Source of the DNA: Lepidurus packardi
Lineage: Eukaryota; Arthropoda; Branchiopoda; Notostraca; Triopsidae
NCBI GenBank assembly: GCA_023053545.1
Contig: JAKZAN010000004.1
Location: 11,036,001 to 11,100,000 of the forward strand
DNA: 64,000 nucleotides
Direction of reading: 5' to 3'
The notes beneath the pieces are model-generated. The model ran no database searches. It had not been told where the DNA came from and was given only the letters and a program-made list of their open reading frames with translations. This document shows, piece after piece, positions 26,558 through 38,113 of the stretch. Both the position numbers and the translations under genes were made by a program. The number at the start of each line of letters is the position of its first letter. Within the stretch, counting starts at the first letter, position 1.

Positions 26558-27831
26558 TTTAGTGAAATTAAGAGTACTTAATTACGAAGGAACTGAAACA
26601 AATTTTGGTTTCATCCGAAACGCAATTTACTGTGAGTTTATCATCTTTGTTTAGCATGTGACGTCACAATGGGCGCCTAAAGAGAAAATGAGCCACGATT
26701 AACAGTTCCTAATCGGAGTGCAGACAAGAAGCGGAATTGCGAAATGAAAAAAGGTCAAACAAGAAATATCCTCATAGTTTTTTTTATCTTGTATGACTAG
26801 AAAACCTCGTTTAGAAAATCCATACATTTAAAAACTTCGAAAACGCAGCTTCGGAAGAATACTTCATGTAAGAATGTAACAATAAAGAGCTTCGTTTAGA
26901 AGAACATGCAATTTCCAGAACAAACATTATTTATAACCAAGATTGTAACAGGAACTATAAGATGTTAGTGTTTCTTTAATTGAAACGGAAATGAAATTGA
27001 TAAAATAACATCCAGAAGAGAAACGGTAACAGAAACAAACATGTAAAAGTAACGTTTTCAAACGGAAAACCAGAAACGAAAAGGGAACGAATTTCCTCCG
27101 GAAAATACAAGTGCGAGTAAGGGTAATGTTACAATTTTTGTTACCCACTATTGTTACACAATAGACAAATTTTTGTTACACACTTTTGTGTATCAGATGC
27201 TAATTTGCGACCTCAGAAAACTAGAGGATACTTAGAAACTCCGAAAAAGCAATCCAAAAACCAACTTCGGCTTGGGTCGCATTTTTTATGCTCATGCACG
27301 CCTAATTTGCTACTTTGCGACCCCATTAATAAGTTGGAAATATACAATTAAGTATTTATTAAATGAACTTTTAAGGGGTTTTAAGTATTTCTTTCATTTC
27401 ATACATTCCTCGCTTTTGCGTTTCAAATTTGGATATTCAGAAAAAGGCAGCCAATAAAAAAACGCCTTGACTTTGGAAGGGAAATATTCCCTTCGTAGTA
27501 GGCTTACGTGACTTGACAGGGATGATTTCCCTTTTATCCCGTCAGACTCCGGACCGGCAGCTCTTCGTTTGTTGTGAGAGTTGCAATGCAGCTGCTATCT
27601 GTGATTTGATTCCGGGTCTTTTTAACGAAATTTGTCGTTTTGCACGAGCCGAGTCTTGGGATGATTAATTCCTAAACACCTGCTATTTCAGCTTTTCCCA
27701 CAATTTCGCTCTTTTTTTTTTAACCCATCCTGTTCGACCCGATTGCCGATTATTGATCGTTTCTTCAACACGAACTCTTCCGCAGCCGGCTATATTGTAT
27801 TTCGTCACCACACCGTTATAATTTGACAGTC
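26558..27831. other. Intergenic region between divergent PHAF1 and PEPCK-A
   Basis: No gene seen. A perfect 8 bp inverted repeat with a 3 bp spacer (GAAGGGAA-ATA-TTCCCTTC) lies at 27476-27494 and could be a dimeric factor site upstream of the PEPCK gene. The rest is AT-rich with no clear TATA box. Confidence 0.4.
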
Positions 27832-30800
27832 ATGACCCGGTATTTAGGACTACTGAAAAGGTAACATCAATTATTTCATTCGCTTACGTAGACACGCTTT
27901 CCCGTCATGTTCTATCGCAATATCAGTATATTTTACACGTGATCGAGTCCGAAGTTAAAAATCCAAGGCTCTAGGTTATTGTCACGTCAAAAACTGACGA
28001 GCTTGCATTGTGGCAATGTTTCTAATGTACCGGATACTTCGGCTTACGCAACCTATAACAAGTACACAAAAAATGAATAAAGACTTCGAACCCCAGAATC
28101 AAAGGGTGATCCGGACTCTCTCCTTTCTGTGCTCGGTAAGAAATTGGATCTGAAAAAAAAAGTTTTCCTGCCTCAAGCCCTTGATCTGACCTTTTTCAAG
28201 TTTCTAGACTTTGGGGGACTTGATTTTTGGCATGTTTGTTCAACTTTTTACTGTCGTAAACAAAGCCATTAAAGCTGTATAGCTAATGAGTAAACAACTC
28301 GGGATACATAGCCTGCGATAATGTGTGCTGCACGTAAGGCACGTAGACGTTTGATCTAAAAGCAGGTTCTTTCCCGTTGGTCTTCCACCACGAATGAAAA
28401 TGAAAAAAAAAAACTCACGCCTGTTTTTACAAGGCCAAATTAGTATTTCTAGTTTTGCTCAGGGTCAAGTTGTTTACTAGAGACCCATCCAGAAAGTTAC
28501 GGGAATACCTTCACAGACCGTGACGATAAGAAAGTGACCCATGCGTTTTCATCCAAAGTTCATGCGCCTTTTTTGGGGGGGGGTGCGAAGTTGCGTTACT
28601 TTCGCGGTATCCTGTCTCTTTCCAAAGTCCCAAGTTTCTTTGAAAGTAACTTAATATCTGCATTCTGAGAAAAAAATTCTCTGATGAGACAAAAACTCAT
28701 CAAAGAGAATGAAAGAGAACTAAAAATTTCTCTAAAACGAGGGAAAAGTTGTCGAACGGGACCTTTCAAAAAGGTTTTAGGCCGTTGTCCTTGATAGAAA
28801 GAATTGGGGGGTGTATTTCGTCTAGGTAAACCTGTTTTCGACTTCTAGTCTTTCCTTTTATAAATAAATTAGAAATCCATTTTCCTTCTCAGTAAAAATA
28901 CCGTAGGCTGGAGGTGTGTCTCAAGCTGGTTTTCCGTATTTTTGTGAATTTCTGGTAGCTTGTCAATGCATAATCGGCAATTCAGGATGACCTTTTTAAA
29001 AGAAAGGATTACACGTGATGATCAGTCGTTGTTCATTTCTTTAAGAGAGCAACAACACGTGTAAAGCTCCTGTTAGGAGGGGGAAAGCTCGAGGTGATAA
29101 TTGAATTGTGTATGCCAAGTCGAGCCCTTTACGAGTTGACCAATTAGCAAAGCTTTAGAGATCCGTAGCTCCGCCTTTTCCTCTTGAATTGTACTGAAAT
29201 GAAGAGAAAATGATGCAACTTAATTTGAAAAAACGCATATTCGCTGCTGGAGATATAAGTTGCGGGAAAGTGGGTATGACCCACAGTTGCTCATGGACCA
29301 GTCAAGATATTTTTAAGAGATTACAATCCTGGAATTCTAGAATTCTAAATTGTGGAATCCGAATTCGAATTCTGTTTCGTTTTTTGAACAATGATTTCAT
29401 CAGTTTCCTGTGCTGACCCAAGGTGTGACAACGATTTCATTCGACTTATCACTTGTCTTCAAGTTTAATTTTAAGAAAATTTCAAATTGAATTTTAAGAA
29501 AATTTCACATTGAATTCTAAGAAAACGCCAAATTTAAGACGAAAATTTGATTTTCACGTTTCTTCAAGTTTAATTTTAAGAAAATTTCAAATTGAATTTT
29601 AAGAAAATTTCAAACTGAATTTTAAGAAAATTTCACATTGAATTCTAAGAAAACGCCAAATTTAAGACGAAAATTTGATTTTCACTTTTCGTCAAGTTTA
29701 ATTTTAAGAAAATTTCAAATTGAATTTGAAGAAAATTTCAAATTGAATTCTAAGAAAACGCCAAATTTAAGACGAAAATGGATTTTTTTGAATTAATAAA
29801 GTTTTTATTTTAGGTCGAACTTGATTGGGTCGCCATTTTTCAAAAGTTGCCTCTCTCATGGAACCGGAATGGTAAATAACCGCTTTGCGTCTTCGGTTTC
29901 CGGACAATTGGGAGTTTTGTCGCCCAAGGTAAGTTTAAGGAATTTAAGTTGGACTAGTGACGTTTTTGTTTCTAATCAAAAACGGTTTCATTTTAGGTCC
30001 GTAGCTTCGTAGACGAGTGCGTCAGATTATGCCAACCTTCGCAAATCCATGTTTGCGATGGATCCGAGTCAGAAAACCAACACGTTTTGGGCGTTATGCA
30101 GAAAGAAGGCATGATTGAATCCTTGCCAAAATTGAAGAACTGGTAAGAAACCAAAAGACCATACGTTTAAGGCTGTATAGTAGTATATTGTATGAATTGT
30201 CAGTTGGTTGGCACACACGGACCCCGCGGATGTGGCTCGAGTGGAGAGTAAAACCTTCGTAGCGACGCCTACTCGTCGCGAAGCAGTTCCCCAGGCTCGA
30301 GAAGGAGTCAAAGGTCAATTAGGCAACTGGATTGCACCTGACGATCTGAAGAAGGAGATCCAAGATCGATTTCCGGGCTGTATGAAAGGTAAACCTTCAA
30401 TTTTCTGATGATTTTCTGTTTTCAGAAAATATGAAAATTTCCATTTTCTGATGTTTTTCTTGACGTTGCATAGGTCGGACGATGTACGTGATTCCCTTCA
30501 GCATGGGTCCAGTGGGCTCCCCCATGTCCAAAATTGGAGTGGAAGTCACGGATTCCCCTTACGTGGTAGCTTCCATGCGGGTTATGACCAGAATGGGGAA
30601 GAACGTACTCGACGTCCTCGGAGAGGGCGATTTCGTGCGCTGTCTCCACTCTGTTGGTGCTCCTTTACCTCTGCAGAAACCTCTTGTCAATCACTGGCCT
30701 TGCAATCCGGAGAAAACCATCATTGCTCAGTACCCACAACACAACGAAATCGTTTCATTTGGCAGCGGCTACGGTGGCAACTCCCTTTTGGGCAAAAAAT

Positions 30801-32568
30801 GCTTTGCCTTAAGAATTGGCTCTACCATAGCCAAGAAAGAAGGCTGGCTGGCCGAACACATGCTCGTGAGTTCCCTTCTAAGTTGAATACTACCTCAAAA
30901 TTGTATCTAACGCAATTTTCGGCCAATTTTTTTGTATTTTTCTATATAATTTCATGTTTTAAGCTATTTCTTGTTCTTTTTTTTCAGATTGTGGGCATTA
31001 CAAATCCAGCTGGAAAGAAGTTTTACGTGGCAGCAGCTTTCCCTAGTGCATGTGGCAAGACCAATTTAGCTATGTTGACGCCCACTTTACCTGGCTACAA
31101 GGTAGAATGCGTGGGAGATGATATTGCCTGGATGCGGTTTGATGAAGAGGGCCGTTTGAGGGCTATCAACCCAGAAAATGGGTTCTTTGGCGTGGCGCCA
31201 GGTACTTTTGTTGGCTTGTTGTTGTTTGCCTCGGACCAGGACGGGTTAATGACTTGTTTTTGTTCTGTTAATAGGGACAAATCATGCCACGAATCCTAAT
31301 GCCATGGATACCATTCAAGAAAACACCGTTTTTACCAACGTGGCCAAGACCAGCGATGGTGGCGTGTACTGGGAAGGCTTGGAAAAGGAAATCTCATCAG
31401 ACGTCAAGATTACCTCCTGGTTAGGGGAAGAAAACTGGACCAAAGCCTCTGGCAAACCTGCTGCTCACCCCAATTCCAGATTTTGTGCACCCGCATCCCA
31501 GTGTCCCATCATTGACCCCGCCTGGGAGGATCCCAAGGGCGTGCCCATTGACGCCATCCTTTTCGGCGGCAGAAGACCCAGGGGTGTACCTTTGGTCTTT
31601 GAATGCTTCGATTGGAAGCACGGCGTGTTTGTAGGAGCTTCTGTCTCCTCTGAAGCTACAGCTGCAGCTGAATATAAGGTACTAATAAGTAATGCTAATA
31701 ATAAGTAAAAATAAGAAGAAGAAACAATAATAATAATAAGTAATAATAATAAGAAGAAATAATAATAATAAGTAATAATAATAAGAAAAAACCATAATAA
31801 TAATAAGTAATAATAATAAGAAGAAACAATAATAATAATAAGTAATAAGAAGAAGAAGAAACCATAATAATAATAAGTAATAATAATAAGAAGAAACAAT
31901 AATAATAATAATAAGTAACAATAAGAAGAAGAAACCATAATAATAATAATAATAAGTAATAATAAGAAGAAGAAACCATAATAATAATAAGTAATAATAA
32001 TTATGAGTAATGCTGGAGAATTTTATCTTATTTTTGTAACATTTTCCAGGGAAAGCAAATTATGCACGATCCCTTTGCCATGAGACCCTTCTTTGGGTAC
32101 AATGCTGGCCAGTACCTGGATCACTGGCTCAGTATGGAGAAGCCTGGCAGGAAAATGCCGAAAATCTTCCACGTTAACTGGTTTAGAAAAAATGCCGAGG
32201 TAAATAGAGCCGTTGAGGTGTATAGACAGTTGTATCTTATTGTGGAAAATCGTCTTTAGGGAAAATTCTTGTGGCCTGGATTTGGAGAAAACATCCGTGC
32301 ATTGGATTGGATCCTTAAACGTTGCGAAGGAGCCGATGTTGCCCAGAAAACAGCAGTAGGCTACGTTCCCAAGCCTGGTTCTTTGAATGTAGAAGGCTTG
32401 AAAGAGAAAGTGGACCTCGATGAGCTCTTCAAACTGCCCAAGGACTTTTGGCAAGAAGAAGTGAACAATCTGGACCATTACTTCACCGAACAGTTTGGCA
32501 ACGATTTGCCTAATGCAGTCAGAGAAGAACTAGACAAACTTAGATCCCGTGTCCAAGACTCTGTTTAA
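27832..32568 (+). CDS. PCK2: GTP-dependent phosphoenolpyruvate carboxykinase, mitochondrial-type leader (PEPCK-A)
   Basis: Exons 27832-27860, 29814-29928, 29997-30142, 30204-30388, 30474-30865, 30988-31201, 31275-31678, 32050-32199 and 32260-32568; 647 residues. Key sites: P-loop with the reactive cysteine PSACGKTN (C311), [10 protein letters not shown] (metal and kinase-2 motif), [11 protein letters not shown], and the mobile lid [12 protein letters not shown]. Known reaction: oxaloacetate + GTP to phosphoenolpyruvate + CO2 + GDP. The first ~35 residues ([20 protein letters not shown]) are basic, acid-free and hydroxylated, typical of a mitochondrial presequence (inference). Intron 1 is 1.95 kb and contains a nested tandem repeat. 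Intron 7 contains a microsatellite. Confidence 0.95.
29457..29780 (+). repeat. Nested AT-rich tandem repeat in PEPCK-A intron 1
   Basis: Three higher-order units of about 105, 129 and 90 bp start at 29457, 29562 and 29691. Each begins with TCAAGTTTAATTTTAAG and ends with a GCCAAATTTAAGACGAAAAT block. Between these blocks lie two to three copies of a ~22 bp subunit (AATTGAATTTTAAGAAAATT). Unit number varies by whole subunits, as expected from unequal exchange or slippage. Confidence 0.85.
31680..32005 (+). repeat. TAA/AAG compound microsatellite in PEPCK-A intron 7
   Basis: About 325 bp of TAATAA runs interrupted by GAAGAAAC, GAAAAAACC and AAG blocks, arranged as repeats of roughly 35-60 bp. 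The reverse strand shows artefactual Tyr/Leu-rich frames; they have no coding support. Confidence 0.9.
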
Positions 32569-32923
32569 AATTTCCAGCCCAACTGTTATGTTTCCTTTTG
32601 CTAACGTTTAACTGTGTTTTATTATTATTATTATTTCTTGCTGAAAGGAGCTTACAACACTCACCATTCCATAAACAAGGGGACCAACAGCACAATTACA
32701 CATTCCGTATTTGCTAAAGTTCTTGTAAATTTATTTCTTAACGTCTTCCTCAGATTTTATCTTTTTTAAAAAGACCAAAAGGTTCTATTTGTTAGAAATT
32801 GTATTTTGCTCTCGCTTTTACACGCAGAGAAACACCTAATTGATGTAAGGTTAAGGAATCCTAAACGCGCAAGAATGCCAGTGACAATAAATGTGGAAAA
32901 AATGGCTTCCTTGTGTTGTGATT

Positions 32924-35636
32924 CTATGGCATGGCATTAACGCGATCTTTCAGAGCTTGGATCTCGTCGCGGATATCCTGAGGCAAGTCTTCGCCAATCT
33001 GCTCGTCGAAATACTGCTCCACACTTTTGACTTCTTCCAGCCAGAAATCCTTCGGCACGCAAAAGAGCTGATCTTCGACGGATTTGTCGAAGCCTTCTAA
33101 ACCCTCCAAAGGTATAGTTCCTGGTTTGGGAATCAGACCCACAGGAGAGGGCTGTGCAATGTCCTCACCATCACACCTACGCAAAATCCAGTCCAGAACG
33201 CGAATATTGTCGCCATAACCCGGCCACAAGAAATGCCCCTAAAAATGTTCCAAGTTTCGATTATTATCGATTATTAGACCGTATATTAGTTTCGATTTCG
33301 ATCGTATATTAGTTTCCAAGTTTCGATTATTAGACCGTATACTTTGCAGAAGCAAAATAAGCGTAAAATCTTTCCCAATTCTTTGGTAATTAGCAATCTA
33401 TTTCTTTACTTTCATAGGCAAGGCTTCGGCAAAACAATAACAAACACCAGTGCCATCTGTGAATGTTTGTAGCTATCTATTTCTGTAGTTATGTCTATGT
33501 GTAGCTATCTATTTCTTTACTTTCATAGGCAAGGCTTCGGCAAAACAATAACAAACACCAGTGCCATCTGGGAATGTTTCCCATCAATAAGCTAAAGGCA
33601 TACGGGAGCCTTAATGGCTTTTTTTCTAGATCTAGTGAAAAGAATATCACCTGTGCGTCGCGTAAGAACCAATTCACGTGGAAGATCTTGGGCACTTGGC
33701 GTTCAGCCTGCTCCATACGCAGCCAGTGCGCAAAGTACTGGCCAGCGTTGTAACTCAAGAACGGACGCGCGGAAAAGGGGTCGTGCATCACTGTTCCGCT
33801 CTAAACGCAGAATTTATTTATAAACTTACAAGTAGAAGTAGTTTTTACCTTATATTCAGCTGCTGCAGTCGCTTCAGATGACACAGACGCTCCCACAAAA
33901 ACTCCTGCAAGGCAAAGGGCCAAAAAAAGAATAAAATGAGATATGATTCAGACCATTTTGGGGATTTTTACCGTGTTTCCAGCTGAAAGATTCATAAATC
34001 AAGGGCACGCCTTTAGGGCGACGTCCTCCGAAGAGAATAGCATCAATAGGAACGCCCTGGGGATCCTCCCACGCAGGATCCATGATGGGACATTGCCGGG
34101 CGGGGCAGCAAAAGCGCGAATTTGGATGCGCAGCAGGATGACCTGATTGTGGAGTCCAATTTTCTTCTCCTAGCCACGAGGTAATAGTCACTCCAGGGGC
34201 CAATTCGCTTTCCATGCCTTCCCAAAACACGCCCCCGTCGCTGGTCTGTGCAACGTTGGTGAAAACCGTGTTCTTCGTAACCATGTCCATAGCCACAGGA
34301 TTGGTGTGGTGAGTCGTACCAGGACACACCCCAAAGAATCCGTTTTCCGGATTAATGGCCCTTAATTTCCCTTGTTGGTCAAAGTGCATCCAGGCAATGT
34401 CATCACCAACGCATTCTACCTTGTAGCCAGGCAAACTGGGCGTCAACATGGCCAAGTTGGTCTTGCCGCAGGCGCTAGGAAACGCTGCAGCAATATATTT
34501 CTTTTGGCCCGCTGGATTCGTAATTCCAACAATCTGGGAAGACTTGAGTGATAATCTTAAATACGTAAGGAGGTAAGTACCAGCATGTGTTCAGCGAGCC
34601 AGCCTTCTCGACGAGCAATGGCTGATCCTATTCGCAAGGAAAAACACTTTTTGCCCAGTAAAGAATTGCCTCCGTAACCGCTTCCAAAGGAGATAATATC
34701 ATTGGTCAAAGTTCTAATGAAGCATAGGATATAATCGTAATTTGGTCTGAAAAAGGGGCAAATTAGCAAGAAGGTAAGGGTTACTTATGGGCCACGATGA
34801 CTTTTTCAGGATTGCAAGGCCAATTGTTGATCAGCGGTCTTTCTAAGGGTAAAGGAGCCCCTACGGAATGAAGGCACCGTACGAAATCATCATCGCCCAA
34901 AACGTCCAGTACTCGACGGCCCATACGAGTCATGATCCGCATGCAAAGCACCACATACGGCGAATCTGTGATTTGGATGCCGATCTTGGACAACGGAGAG
35001 CCAATGGGGCCCATACTGTAGCCCAGCAAGTACATCGTTCGACCTGTAAGGGAAATGTTAACCTGCCCGCTTTGGAAAGGTTGAAAATCGAGTAAATTTT
35101 ACCTTTCATGCAGCCAGGAAAACGCTCATCAATGGCCGCTTCAAGTTCGGTCGGAGATATCCAATTGCCTAGCTGACCCTTGACCCCCTCTTTGGGAATG
35201 GGTACGGAATCGCGTTTGTTTGGAGTTGAAATGAAGGTTTTACTTTCGACGCGGGCTACATCAGCGGGATCAGTTCTGGCTAGCCAACTGTTTCCGAGAA
35301 ATTAATCATGGGTAGGTTTTGTATTATATTGGTACCAGTTCTCGTATTTGGGCAACGCATAGATAATGCCTTGTTCTTTCAGCGTCTCGATGAGGATCTT
35401 GCTCTCCGTTTCACTGCCATCGCAGATATGGATATTGTCTGGCTTGCAGAGCTGGGCGCCATAGTCCAGGAACTCGAGCTCCTGTTTTATGAGACAAAGA
35501 GGGTATTCTAATAGTGAAATAATAACGGATTTACCTTATGGTGCAAGACTGACAAATCACCATACGTGACGGGAACACCGGACACTTTAGGCTGGTCACA
35601 ATTATCCAAGTATTGGTGGGGCGGATGAGGAGCCAT
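32924..35636 (-). CDS. PCK1: GTP-dependent phosphoenolpyruvate carboxykinase, cytosolic type (PEPCK-B)
   Basis: Minus-strand exons 35636-35535, 35481-35336, 35287-35103, 35043-34785, 34713-34581, 34533-33972, 33904-33849, 33800-33651 and 33238-32924; 635 residues. The N-terminus [13 protein letters not shown] has no leader, so a cytosolic enzyme is likely. Active-site motifs are intact: PSACGKTN (C297), [21 protein letters not shown]. The lid region reads [19 protein letters not shown], so the usual Gly-Lys after EYK/EHK is replaced by Ser-Gly-Thr. An acceptor at 34714-34715 (AG then AACTTTG) was preferred over an upstream one because it keeps the length equal to PEPCK-A. It faces PEPCK-A tail to tail, 355 bp between stops. 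One intron (33905-33971, phase 1 in Gly) is not in PEPCK-A. Confidence 0.95.
33398..33610 (+). repeat. Duplicated fragments of a dispersed MITE arm in a PEPCK-B intron
   Basis: A ~110 bp segment starting CTATTTCTTTACTTTC is repeated at about 33398 and 33509. Both contain GGCAAGGCTTCGGCAAAACA and CCAGTGCCATCTG; the second runs on through CCCATCAATAAGCT to TACGGGAGCC at 33610. The same ~90 bp sequence forms the arms of the foldback element at 52337-52605, so this is a partial, tandemly duplicated copy. Confidence 0.7.
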
Positions 35637-37251
35637 TTTTAAGTTCCACTGTGGACCTAAACGGAAATCGTGCTGTGAGCGGGCAAATACGAAATCTGTA
35701 CGTTCTAGAAGAACGAACGCCTGGAGCGGAATTCGCGAATGGTGTGTGCAGAATAGCGAGGGTCGCACGACCTCTCTTTTCACTTTTCACCCTCTTCTAC
35801 CTGAAACGAAACATATCGGGCAACCTCCTGTGTGTTTAACTAAGGAGATGTTAGTAATTCAGTGGAATTTATCTTACAAATATTTACCACCGAAATTCCT
35901 CGCAGTTATGCACTTGTTTTGACCTCTCTTTTCGCACTCTTGAAACGAAACATACCGGACTTTCTCCTTAGGCATTTAACCGAGGACATACTAATAATTT
36001 ATTTTAATTATCTTTATAAATATTCCCTCCGAAATTCTTTACCCTGATGTATTCGTTTACGAAAAAAATACGAATACAGGCATTTCAGAATGACGTGCTA
36101 TAATTGCCAATAGTGTATCGGAATCAAATGGATGTAATCGTTTTTCGAGTGTAACCCTTAGCGGAATTGCGCACTTCGATCATAACTAGCTACGGGTCGG
36201 ATGCACGTTTAAGTACTCCTAAGAAAGTGACTATCTGTGAGTGAAAATAAGGAATTTCCAACAAGAGTAAGGAACATTTATAAAAGCATACCAGCTTAAT
36301 CAAGTTGCTTGCAAAAATCGATGTGAGCTTAAGTGATTACTCTAACATTTCAAGATACATTTCGTGTTTTACGTTGTACTTTGGCGGGCTTTTGTGTCAC
36401 GCTTCAGTCGTATGCGTTCAGTGCATTGTGCATAATCGATTCTTAACTTGATACCATACTGAGGTCTGTAACTTGTTCCAAGATGGCGGAATATCGATCA
36501 TATTAATCGATTCAACCCAGATCGTGATAGTGAAAGTGATTAGCGAGCTACAGTATCGATTCTGAGCAACTTTTTAGACGAAAGGTAAACGTTTCTCTAG
36601 GTGAGTAATTTGCTGTTTGCAATTGGAAGATTCAACTACACGCCTACAATTAACTGCTTATAATATAAAGGCTATTAAGGAGCTATGACAAGGTAAGCGT
36701 CATATCTAATTTATACTTTTCGTTTCCCTGTTTCATGTTTCCCGGCGTTTGTTTTAGTTTTGCTTGCTAACAAGTTAGTAAGCAAACTCGAGGGGGCACA
36801 TTTTAAAAGAACTAAAAGCCTATTACTATTACAAAAAAGCAGTATCGAAGTTCACTCTGAGTCTGAAATTCTCCCAACATCATGACATAACAGTAAAATC
36901 GAAAAAGCTGAATCTTAGCTTACGTAAGAGTTCTAAAAATATATTCGTACTTCAGTGCGTCATTTATGGCGGTTTAAATTGCCCTAATTACATCGAGTCA
37001 AATAAGGAAGTTTCTCATAGAGTTCGCACATACATTGTTTGGCTCTATCCGTGTTTGAATTCGTTGTATGTCAGCATGACTGGCATGTTTTTTAGTTCTC
37101 GGGCATTCCAAGGTCATTTCTCGGTATCCCAGCTTGTTTCTTATCATCTCTTTCAACCCTCCGTTTTGAATAGTTGTGGTAACTTTGGTCACTTATTAAA
37201 CCTGAAATTGTCCACAGCTTCAGTCGATTCGCACCTCCCTCCACCGAAACC
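35637..37251. other. Intergenic region between divergent PEPCK-B and MGST3
   Basis: No gene seen. Several ATCGAT-type palindromes cluster at 36430-36560 (for example AATCGATCATATTAATCGATT), and a GTAAAC donor follows ACGAAAG at about 36585. The latter may be a non-coding first exon of MGST3. Short frames here lack support. Confidence 0.4.
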
Positions 37252-37909
37252 ATGATTTCGTTGACAATTCCCGCTCAATACGGTTACGTGGTCTTGATAG
37301 GCATAGCTTCTGCCTTTGTGCTCATGTGGCAAGGTATTCAGGTAAAAAAAAAAAGTCTTTTCATCTATACGAAATACTTTTAAAAAACAACAATCTCTTT
37401 ATAACATAATACAAAGGTTGGGAAGATGCGCAAGAAGTTTAGCATCAACTACCCTATTATGTACAGCAATGACAACAATCTCTTCAATTGTTACCAGCGA
37501 GCCCACCAAAACACGTATGTGACTCTGCTTTTCTACCTATAATGTGTTGGAACGTTTCTGTTTTCTAAAAGAGATCCAAGTTTAGTCTGGAGAATTACCC
37601 CCAGTTCTTGATGCTCTTGTTCACTGGCGGTTTGCAGTATCCTTTGGTCAGTGCTGTGGGCGGCGCTGTTTATTTGGCAGGGCGCATTGCCTATTCTTTG
37701 GGTTACTACACCGGAGGTAACATTCTTCTATTCGAACCTTATTTATAGCTTCTATTATGCAAAAGACATTGGAATGTAACAGTTCTCTTGACTGGGCTTT
37801 ATTCTTAGATCCACGTAAGCGAATGCAAGGCGGATTTGGATATTTGGGCTTGATTGCCATGCTGGGATCTTCTGCCGCCTTTGCTGGCAAACTCTTGGGT
37901 TGGGTTTAA
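37252..37909 (+). CDS. MGST3: Microsomal glutathione S-transferase 3 (MAPEG family)
   Basis: Exons 37252-37341, 37417-37514, 37586-37716 and 37809-37909; 139 residues (human 152). Four hydrophobic segments are visible. The MAPEG signature [19 protein letters not shown] follows [13 protein letters not shown], and [13 protein letters not shown] precedes the last membrane segment. Known role: membrane-bound glutathione transferase/peroxidase of the ER and outer mitochondrial membrane; the human enzyme also has LTC4-synthase-like activity. The protein ends at GKLLGWV and lacks the vertebrate cysteine-containing tail. Confidence 0.95.
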
Positions 37910-38113
37910 ACTTTGAAATCTGTTAAATTGGCTCACTTGACTCGCCAGTTTTTTAACGCTATTTTCTCCGTAAGTGTTTTAGTTGCGCGACGTCATTTTT
38001 GAGCTCGTTAAGTTGTTTCAAGTCGGATGTATTTGCTTAAAAAAACGTACATTTCTTACGAATATAATTTAGATCCAAAACTGGGTGGAAGAGACGAACG
38101 AATGTATGAAACC

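Noticed and set aside
28676..28712. CTGATGAG followed by a stem (CTCTGATGAG...CTCATCAAAGAG) resembling a hammerhead ribozyme core
   Set aside because: After the stem the sequence reads ATCAAAG instead of the required GAAA, and no stem I/III partners with a cleavage site are seen. It is a simple inverted repeat.
31465..31979. Long minus-strand Tyr/Leu-rich open frames
   Set aside because: They are the reverse of the TAA/AAG microsatellite in PEPCK-A intron 7 and have no coding support.
34714..34770. Upstream acceptor giving 12 extra residues ([11 protein letters not shown]) in PEPCK-B exon 5
   Set aside because: The later acceptor keeps phase and gives exactly the PEPCK-A length at this point, so the insertion is probably intronic sequence.
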